Below, piece by piece: positions 56,661-64,000 of a stretch of DNA of 64,000 bases. Position 1 is the stretch's first letter; each line of letters opens with the position of its first letter. The translations under genes were made by a program, and so were the position numbers. A model generated the notes under the pieces. It worked only from the letters and a program-made list of their open reading frames with translations, was not told the DNA's origin and did not search any database. Origin of the DNA: Alligator mississippiensis (lineage: Eukaryota > Chordata > Crocodylia > Alligatoridae); the NCBI RefSeq assembly GCF_030867095.1, contig NC_081824.1:53168882-53232881 (forward strand), given 5' to 3'.

Positions 56661-56960
56661 ACTGTTGTGATGAAACAAAGCAGAACAGCGGTTTCAAATT
56701 GAACTGAAATTCGAAACAAAACACTGTTCCATCAAAATGTTGAAACAGAAGTCAAAATGGAACAGTGCCATTTTTCAGAGCCCTACTACTTTCCTTTCTG
56801 ACACAGTCTTTCATGGCCTTGTTGTATGGTAAATTAGCATGGCTCCTGGAGCTCTTAACACCTGGACTCCCTGCATATTAACACCTGAAAGTAGTATTAA
56901 GCACTTAGCACTGTTAGGTGGCTCAAAGTTATGCCATGTGTAACAACACCCTTACATATT
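56661..56960. other. No gene seen
   Basis: A GAAACA/GTTTCAA-rich patch at 56675-56765 looks repeat-derived but is unassigned. Confidence 0.35.
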
Positions 56961-56964
56961 TCAA

Positions 56965-57395
56965 GAATTATCTTCAAGAAACCCTACCTCTTTCCTTTTT
57001 TAAAGTACACAAACCCAGTTATTTTAGTCTTTGCTTAAAAGATGCTTTCTAGGTTATTGGTTTTGGAGTCTCTCCAGAAAGTACACATCTTGCTTAAAGC
57101 ATGGTGCCGAAGACTGGACACAATACTTCAGCTGAAGCCCTAGAAGTGCTTAGTAGCATGGAAGGATTACATAATTTATTCAACACATGACACTCCAATT
57201 TATATATTCCAGTATGATTGTTGCTTTTTTTCAAAGTAATATAACCACTGAGTCAAGTTTATTTTATGATTCATTATAACATCAGGTCTGTTTCTGTGGA
57301 ACTGCTGTATGTGCACTTTGTGGGTACTCATCCAGTCCTCACTGTAATTGAGGCCAACTACAAACTTTAAGGCAGGGAGATGCCTCATCAATAGC
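56965..57395 (-). mobile_element. CR1-H, old and strongly decayed CR1 fragment
   Basis: On the minus strand it shows the CR1 ORF2 C-terminal region in diverged form: inverse of GGTGCCGAAGACTGGACAC then AATACTTCAGCTGAAGCCC and CTTAGTAGCATGGAAGGAT. Coding capacity is gone. Divergence far exceeds that of CR1-C, E and F. Confidence 0.65.
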
Positions 57396-57696
57396 ATATG
57401 ACTTGATAAGTTTATTCCATTATCTACTATCTACATGATTCACAAATGCACTAAGTTTACACTGTAATGAACAACTCATACACACCTGAAAACTGCCTAA
57501 AAATCTGACACAGCCTATTTCACAACAGAAATCCCTCCTCCTTATGCCCTCAGATATTAAATTTTAAAAAATACAACAGTTATAAAACATAGCAACAAAA
57601 AAGTCATGATATATATGAGGAACAGCGCATATAAAATGAACTCTGCCTTTTTGCATGTATTACATAGTGACATAGACTATGTAATACATATAAATG
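57396..57696. other. No gene; hairpin at 57655-57689
   Basis: ATGTATTACATAGT (57655-57668) is the exact inverse of ACTATGTAATACAT (57676-57689) with a 7-nt loop, ending 7 bp before element P2. Confidence 0.6.
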
Positions 57697-58544
57697 GGCT
57701 AGGGACAGAAGTTATACATAAACCAGTTTACATGATCAGAAACTGGCTTAAACCTGTAACAGAGAAGAAGCTTAGTGCACATAAATGGATTTCAAAATGG
57801 CTGAAATGGGTTTAAAATAAACTTGGTTGAATGTAATGACTTAAAAACACTTCAAATCTGGTTGAATCAGACTTAACTGATTTGGGTCAAACCAGTTTAT
57901 TAAACTTCTGTCACAGACCCCTTCCTGGTTCAAGTTAAATCAAAGTCCCACAGCATCCCAGCATGCTTTCTAGCACTGGGCTGGTCTGTCTGCTCCAGGG
58001 AGCAGGTCTGGCCCCACCCCTCTGCTCTCTAGCTGCAGCAGTGAGGGCTGGCTGACAAGGGGATGCCCCCCCATCCCCTTATCAGCAAGCTCAGCTGGGG
58101 TTGCAGCCCGGTCTATAGGGGGGACTACCTCCCCTCCCCGGCAAACCCCACCTGGAGTTTGGGGACATGGAGGGGGGTTAAACACCCTTTCCCCTGCTTA
58201 AACCTACTGCTGGCTACAACTGTGGACTCCAAATCCCAGGGGCACCTGGAAGCAGGAAAAGGAAGTGATGAGCAATCCTGTACAGTCCTGCTGCTGTAAT
58301 TCTGGACAGCAAATCCCAGGGACTTCAGGGACAGCAGGAAGAGAAAATGAACACACAGCCAGAGAGCTATGCTATAGTGCCCCCCAGCTTCTGATCTACG
58401 CCACTGCAGGCATGTGGATGCATTTCCTGAATCAAAGGTAAATGTCTGTTCTCTTCTGTTTCAATTTAATCTGTGCAGTTTAGACTAACCAGCAAAGACT
58501 GACTTGATTCAGCCTCAGGCTTTTTTGACTATCTGTACCTAGCC
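57697..58544 (-). mobile_element. DNA-transposon-like element P, copy P2
   Basis: Ends GGCTAGGGACAGAAGT (left) and, inverted from the right, GGCTAGGTACAGATAG are the same pair as in P1, in swapped order, so P2 is inverted relative to P1. Shared interior blocks include TGCAGTTTAGACTAACCAGC, CTGGACAGCAAATCCCAGG and CTGCTCCAGGGAGCAGG-like sequence. P2 retains about 190 bp absent from P1. No transposase frame. Confidence 0.75.
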
Positions 58545-58984
58545 ATGATAACCTGTGTTCACACAATTAATAGCTTTAAAAAATATTTTTCAACCTTTCA
58601 GCTTGTATTCAGCCCTTTATTTTTGGTTGTCAGACTTGTGTGCTTATCATGTGTGCATAGCATAGTTTGCATTTTAATTCCCTTATATATGTATATATAT
58701 ATTTAAAAAGACAGCTTGACAAAGGACAATTCTTGACTATAACTCACAAGGATCATGTATCTAAAGATAAAATATCTGTTACTTCACAGAAAATGGAATG
58801 GTAGGCAAGAGGAAATGGAATGAGAGAAAGGTCTGGGGTAAGAGGGGTGAAAGAGGAGAAAGCTGAGGAGATCAGAAAAAAAGAGAAAATAACACCTTCC
58901 CTCCAGGATAACTGATCCTGCCATAATTGAAAACAAAATCCTCTCTTTCCTGAACACTCCTTCTCTATCATCATCCTCGGTGAT
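58545..58984. other. No gene seen; small (TA)n
   Basis: AT-rich with TATATATGTATATATATATT near 58684-58704. Nothing else is supported. Confidence 0.45.
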
Positions 58985-59229
58985 CCTTTATAGTTAAGGA
59001 TGATCACTCCCATGGGTCAAGTAAAAGGGTTGTAGATGGGTTGTAATGGTTAAGAAGGCCAATCCTAGAGCTGCAGACTCCCTGGTAGATGCCACAGTTG
59101 TGATTAAAGGGAGGGTTGAACCATGGATTTCTCACTTTTGTTTCCTTTCCTTCCTTCCATTTCTGTCATTTTTCTGCTTCGAAGGCGAGATGGTTTTCCT
59201 CAAAGTAAGATGTCCTTTCTCTCACAAGG

Positions 59230-59585
59230 CATCACCATGTAGCCCTTCCCTGGGTTAGTTTTTCCCAATTTGTGGTGTCAATGCCACACTTCTTAATCTT
59301 CACTTTGAGTATGTCTTTGAAACATTTCCTCTGGCCCCTGTGTGTCCTTTGTCCTTGGTTGAGTTGGGAGTATAGTAGTTGCTTTGGTAAATGTACATCA
59401 GGCATGTGCACACAATGCCCTGTCCACTGCAGCTGATGTTGAATAATTGATGCTTCCATTCTGGTGGTGTTAGTGTCAGTGAGGATGCTGGCATTTGTGC
59501 GATGATCTTTGCACTTTATACCAAAGATCTTCTGTATGTAATACTGGTTAAGATGTTCCAGGCTTTTCTGATGGTCCCCATAGGT
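59230..59585 (-). pseudogene. LINE polymerase C-terminal relic of L2copy
   Basis: Reads YYIQKIFGIKCKDHRTNASI, then EASIIQHQLQWTGHCVHMPD, LPKQLLYSQLNQGQRTH and DILKVKIKKCGIDTTNWEKL. This is the conserved segment after the polymerase in this LINE type (a QLRWTGHV.RM..-like block followed by LP..L.YSQL..G.R). It lies immediately downstream of the LTR-A3 insertion, showing that the polymerase core was deleted. Confidence 0.8.
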
Positions 59586-59622
59586 TACTCAAGCTTCACA
59601 GCTACAGAGAAGAGTTGAGGTT

Positions 59623-60803
59623 TGTGGGAGTGCATTTGTAGTGCCTGCCACTTTAAGTGCTGAGTCAGGCAGCCAACAGGTGCCTGATTACAGCGGCCAT
59701 TTTAAAACACAAACCAGCTTTATAAACACAGCACTTTCCTGCTGGCAGTCAGGCAGAGACATTTCTTGGTTGAACTGCTGTATCAAGCATCTGGCAGGTA
59801 AGTGCAGGGGGCTTTTGGTCCTGGGCATCACCTAAAACTGCACCCTTTGGAAATAGGGATGCCTGCTGTTACTGCTGATGGCATAGCTGTCTGACTCAGA
59901 TACCAGGACTGCTCACCTCCCTCGTGAAAGGTGGGTTGGGGCTTCTCAATAACCCCTAGCCCCCACAATACTGGTTATAAGGGGGCCAGGTATGGCTATG
60001 GTCACCTGAGCCCAGGGGGTGTAAGACCCCAGGTGGGACCGGGCATGGCTGTGGTCACCTGAGCCTCCACAAGGGAATGAGACCCTTGGAGCCCCCAGGG
60101 AGGGGATAGATGTGTAGCCCTAGAGAGGAGGCAGTACTGAGGGCCCTGATTAGGATTGAGTAGGGCTGAGGATCTGCTTGAAGAACAGCCCAAGGGGGTG
60201 TGCTGAGAAGGGCTATGGTGCAGCCTGAAGGACAGCACATGGTCCAACCCCCTGAGGAACAAGTTGTTGTATATGAGAAGCCCAGTGAAGGGCTAGAATG
60301 GAGTTAGCCCTCTGTGTGGTGAATCAGCTGGCCACTAACCAGGTCTCATTTGCAGGAGAGGCCCAACAGACTGCTTGTCACCACCCAAGGCATGACCTGG
60401 ATAAAGCCCCAAGGCCTATGGGAGCCACTCCAAGAGGGAATAGGGTGGAACAAGTTGTCGATGCCAGAAAGAGACCCTGTGAGAAGGGGTGGAGTGTGAG
60501 AGGCCATAGTAAGAGGAGGGCAGTATGAATGTGCGTGTGAGAGGGGCCTGATGAAAGACTAAGTTGGCTAGGAGCATAGCATCATCCTGGATGCCATTTG
60601 TGAGACATGGGCCACCATTTAGGGGAGGTTTGGAGTGGTGGATAGCACCCCCTGGCATCAGGGCATGTAATGGATAGTTTCCCTCATTTTTCACCAGTTA
60701 TGGGAACAGCGAAGTTATGGCGGGTGAGACTGGGCAAACTGCCTCATAGAGATAGGTGGGTGGTCTGACTCGAGACTCGGCCCCGAGCTTGTCCCCTGCC
60801 ACA
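59623..60803 (+). mobile_element. LTR-A3, solo LTR of family A, nested in L2copy
   Basis: Ends TGTGGGAG and CTGCCACA. Flanks AGGTT (59618-59622) and AAGTT (60804-60808) match at 4 of 5. The TATA box is at 59721-59726 and AGGTAAGT at 59796-59803. At 1,181 bp it is the fullest uninterrupted copy and serves to define family A: it matches both halves of A1 and, inverted, A4. No internal genes. Confidence 0.88.
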
Positions 60804-60839
60804 AAGTTACCACAACCTTATAATAGGAGCTTTGTTTGA

Positions 60840-61460
60840 GTCCCAATGTTGTGATCATTGAACACAAAATTGTACAGTCTTCCAAAGGAAGAGCTGGCAT
60901 GTCAGATCCCATACTGGATCTCCTTGTTGCTGTTGGCACTCTTTGAGAGATGGCTGACGAGGTATATGGTATACACATTCCTCAATATTCTCCCCTCCAC
61001 ATGTTGAAGTCCAGGCCCACTCTCATACTGAAGTGTCCAAAGAGGATAATCTTGTCCTCTTTCAGAATGATAGCCAGGATTTCATCCAAGTCAGCATAAA
61101 ACTGTTCTTTAGGTTCTTCCTCAGCATTGAGTGTTGGGGAGTATGCACTGAAGATGGTAGAAAATGAACTGATGGTGAGTTGGAGGAGGAGAGTCATAAG
61201 GCTCTCATTTAATGCTGACAGGGAATTCAGTCATTCATCTGACAATCTGATTCTTAATGGAAAAAATGAATGCTGTGTATTCACCTGTCGTTTGTAGGTT
61301 TCTCTTTCCAGAAGAACATGTAACCATTCCCCCACCCCCCTCCTCCCTCAGTTGGTCTTCATCTTCAGATCTGGTTTCACTGAGAGCAGTGATATCAATG
61401 TTATACCATGACAGTTCTTGAGTGACAATAGCTGTTCTGCATTAAGGTCTGTCACTGTTC
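60840..61460 (-). pseudogene. LINE endonuclease relic of L2copy
   Basis: The N-terminal block (AIVTQELSWYNIDITALSET, near 61440-61380) is followed by TIFSAYSPTLNAEEEPKEQF and ILFGHFSMRVG (61197-60985). The usual GDFN catalytic motif reads GHFS, so both acidic/amide residues are lost. The next block continues to about 60840, where LTR-A3 begins shortly after. Frameshifts separate the blocks. Confidence 0.75.
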
Positions 61461-62139
61461 AGATCATCTAGTATGGTTTGTATATTCGAGGATGCAAAAG
61501 ACATTTTTGTGTTTTGACTGCAATTAGAGTGATCCCTCTGGAAGGGCTATCTAGTTGGGTAAGGCAAAGTGGGCTGCCTATGTTTGGGGCATCTCTTATA
61601 GCCCCCTCTTCATGTGGGGTGAGCAGAGGGGATCCTAAAAAGAACTACTCAGTTGTGATTGCAGCTGCTAATCTTCTCCCATATAAAGCATGAAATATAA
61701 CCATCCCATATCAAGCATGAAGCGACCATCACATGACCACTGCCTACATGTGGATCCATGGCTAGGGACTCCTAGTGATCACTTTGAGTATCCCCGTCAC
61801 CACTCATCTATCATTGCAGGACTTTGTAGAAGTTATAGATATTGATATTGATTATAGTAGTAGATGTTGGACCAGTGGGACAAACCTGTGCCACTTGTTT
61901 TACATGAGTTGTTGTGCATCAACAACTGCATGGATCTTGGCAGAGGAGAAACCTGTGTCTTATTTTCAAGGAGATCCAAGACAAGTAGAGTTACTCTTCC
62001 ACTGCAGCCTTCATCTGCCTTTGTAGCTGTTAAGAAGTATTCCTTCTGCATCTGCCTGTTCCACCATTGAGGTTTTTGTGTTACGTTGGACTGCTCTTCA
62101 TGTGATGCCTCACCTTTTGAACTTACCATCATGGGTGAC

Positions 62140-63142
62140 TGTAACAGGGGGCCTGTTCGGGCCGATTTAACCGTGGCCCGCCCACCTGTTCCTGGGCTAA
62201 CCAGCCGCCTTCTCGCCCACCACGCTTTGTTTCTGGGCCAACTGCCCGCGTTCTTTCCTGCCATACCTTGTTGGTATTATTAATTAATGGATGTTAATTA
62301 AGCAGAAGGCTGCCCATTTACTGCCCCAATGCCAGGGGGCGCTGTCTGTGGCTCCATTCCTCCTCTACACCACAGCCCAAGCCTCACAGATGGCATCTAG
62401 ATGTTCTCATAAATCACCGGCCCCCACACTGGGCCCCAGAACCCTACTATTGAATCCCACCTGGATTCCTCCCTTCAGGAGGACTCTTCTGCCATCATAC
62501 CAGGCAACATAGCTCCCTGAACTGATCCCCCTTCCAGTGCAATTCCCCCACTGGGACCTTCGGCTTTCTATCCCTGGTCCACCTCCAGGCCAGTCGGAAC
62601 CTCAGGCCCTCAGCTTTTGGACATTCCTCATGATGGGCCCCTGGCCCTTCGACCCTTCCGGTCCTGGCCCCAGCATGAGCCAGTCAAGGGAAGCTCAGAC
62701 AGGCCTGAGTCTATGGCCCTTACTCTTTCACCATGGGGTCCACTCTCTCGGCCCTCCAAACAAAGGGGTGACCCACCCAGTCATGGGGGCTAAGGGGTAA
62801 CATGCCCCAACCTGACTTTCACTGGGGTGGTAACTGGCCTAACACTGCCTGGGGGCTCCTGAGCCACTGAAAGCCCCACCAGGCCACCTGCTCCTGGCAG
62901 AGTGCAGTTTTAGGTCATGCCCAGGACCAGGAGCCTCCTTACCATCCCCTACAGCTCCTCCCTTACCTCCAGATGATATCAGCAGCTCTCCAGCCAGGCA
63001 ATATTGTTGCCTGGTCCCCAGCATCAGAACTGCCCTGTTTATATGGACAGCCCTGAATCTAAAATGGCTGCCCTCATCAGGCACCTGCTGGCTGCTGCCT
63101 TCTGGCCCTTAAAGTAGCAGGCACCAGCAGTGCCCTGCCACA
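62140..63142 (-). mobile_element. LTR-A4, solo LTR of family A, nested in L2copy
   Basis: Minus strand: starts TGTGGCAGGGCACTGC at 63142, TATATAAA-like box at 63044-63038, GGTAAG at 62967-62962, and ends CCCCCTGTTACA at 62140. Flanks GTGAC (62135-62139) and GTGAT (63143-63147) match at 4 of 5. LINE sequence continues directly across. Near its 3' end it has TTAATTAA and an ACAAGGTATGGCAGGAAAG block shared with A2. Confidence 0.88.
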
Positions 63143-63254
63143 GTGATCCTACCAGGAGTACAAGATTCCTGACTGTATTGCTGCTAGGGGATCAGTGCTT
63201 CCAACCTCTCTACTCCATCAAGGTGGCAGTCCATGTACAAGGCTTCTGTTTAAA

Positions 63255-63800
63255 GGAGCATAGGAAAGTAGGTCAGGAAGGGACTTCAGAAGGTCATTGA
63301 GTCTACCCCCTGCTCAAATCAGCAGCATCACTGACTAAACCATTCCAGATAAGTGTCTGTCTAATCTGCTTTTGAAAATTTCCAAGAATGAGATTCCACA
63401 GCTTCTCTAGTTAACCTGTTCCAGTGCTTAACCACACACATAGTTCGAAAGTTCCTCCTCATCTCTAATCTAAATTTCCTCCAGGTCTCACCAGGTCCTG
63501 TGATGGGGTATCAAGTGGGGTTTCCCAGGGGTCTGGCATTGTTCAGCATCTTCAGAATGATCTAAATGGGATGGAAAATATCCCATCCCAGCTGGACATT
63601 AAACCATTGCTGACTATTCTTTGAGCATGGTGAACCAACCAGATATGTATCCATCTTACAATACTTTCATTTAGTCTGTATTTCCTTAACTTGTTAAAAT
63701 GAAGGTTGTGGGAGACAGTGTGAAAAATCCATGATCCTTCCACCTATCAAGGTTAGGCTGACTGGTCTGTAGTTCCCTGGATCCTCCATCTTCCTTTTTA
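63255..63800 (-). mobile_element. CR1-G, scrambled CR1 fragment
   Basis: Minus-strand CR1 at both sides: 63800-63590 carries motif A region (TVSHNLHFNKLRKYRLN) and 63490-63255 the C-terminal region and 3' end. The piece between, about 63492-63590, is CR1 motif B (GGGGTTTCCCAGGGGTCTGG, TTCAGCATCTTCAGAATGAT) in plus orientation. Thus the middle segment is inverted in place. The catalytic box region is missing. Confidence 0.7.
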
Positions 63801-64000
63801 AAGATGGGTTCAAAGCTAGGCCAGAACCTGGGTGGAAGCCTCAATGGTCAGTGGTTAGCTGCTTCTTCCTCCTGTGCTATGTTCTGGGGAAAATAACCTT
63901 TTTCTCTTTTACCTGCTTCCACTCGGCATGCTTACAGTGAAGGAAGAGTGAGAGAGTGTCTAGGTAAACTCTGTAGTGAACTCATCACTCAGACTTCCCT
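63801..64000. other. Right flank, no gene seen
   Basis: No recognisable feature; the CR1-G linker may extend a little into it. Confidence 0.4.

Larger units (their letters stand above)
58985..63240 (-). mobile_element. LINE copy L2copy, split twice by family-A LTRs
   Basis: On the minus strand it starts near 63220 with CATGGACTGCCACCTTGATG then GAGTAGAGAGG (compare the L1copy leader), crosses LTR-A4, continues through a leader (62139-61500), endonuclease (about 61460-60840), then LTR-A3, then the polymerase C-terminus (59580-59230), ending near 58985. Most of the reverse transcriptase is missing. LINE sequence resumes in register on the far side of each LTR, and the LTR target duplications supply the joins. 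Same family as 21994-23825; clade unresolved. Confidence 0.78.

Overview
This 64 kb window reads as vertebrate nuclear DNA from a sauropsid, most likely a crocodilian with turtle as the alternative. The inference rests on dominance by CR1 non-LTR retrotransposons of several subfamilies, each ending in a short ATTCTATGA-like tandem repeat, together with old LTRs, hAT- and PIF/Harbinger-like MITEs, GC-rich minisatellites and very long AT-rich stretches. I found no host exon, functional tRNA or rRNA gene, and no prokaryotic feature (operon, Shine-Dalgarno site, CRISPR). Every long reading frame I can explain is a broken transposon gene or translated simple repeat. The window looks intergenic or intronic.

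Layout. 1-4.2 kb: a family-A LTR (A1) filled by about 2.5 kb of inserted DNA, including CA-rich repeats and a second LTR (D). 4.2-11.5 kb: mostly unremarkable AT-rich DNA with hairpins, a decayed Myb/SANT-like gene (8.45-9.31 kb), a ladder of palindromes (9.33-9.64 kb), a palindromic MITE and an 8-bp-TSD hAT MITE. 12-13.9 kb: CR1-A, the best preserved reverse transcriptase relic, carrying a template-switch-like inverted insertion. 14-22 kb: long quiet stretch. 22-26.5 kb: a decayed LINE (L1copy), a candidate composite SINE made of tandem tRNA-Thr-like units plus a CR1 tail, and LTR-C inside an older repeat. 27-36.5 kb: diffuse repeats, including element P1 and two hAT-like elements. 36.6-44.1 kb: a dense nest: CR1-B interrupted by CR1-C, CR1-E, LTR-B2 interrupted by LTR-A2, and CR1-F. 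44-49.4 kb: G-rich minisatellite, a TTA-flanked MITE, quiet DNA. 49.4-50.8 kb: LTR-B1 and hairpins. 53.7-56 kb: GC-rich inverted array and a small reverse transcriptase fragment. 56.5-58.5 kb: a MITE, old CR1-H and P2 (inverted copy of P1). 59-63.2 kb: a second copy of the decayed LINE (L2copy, minus strand), interrupted twice by family-A LTRs (A3, A4). 63.3-63.8 kb: a scrambled CR1 fragment.

The informative content is the order of insertions. Four family-A LTRs have 5-bp target duplications (two perfect, two with one mismatch), and three of them sit inside older elements, so relative ages can be read off the sequence. Names such as LTR-A, L1copy, P, Q, R and X are local labels for this window, not database names.
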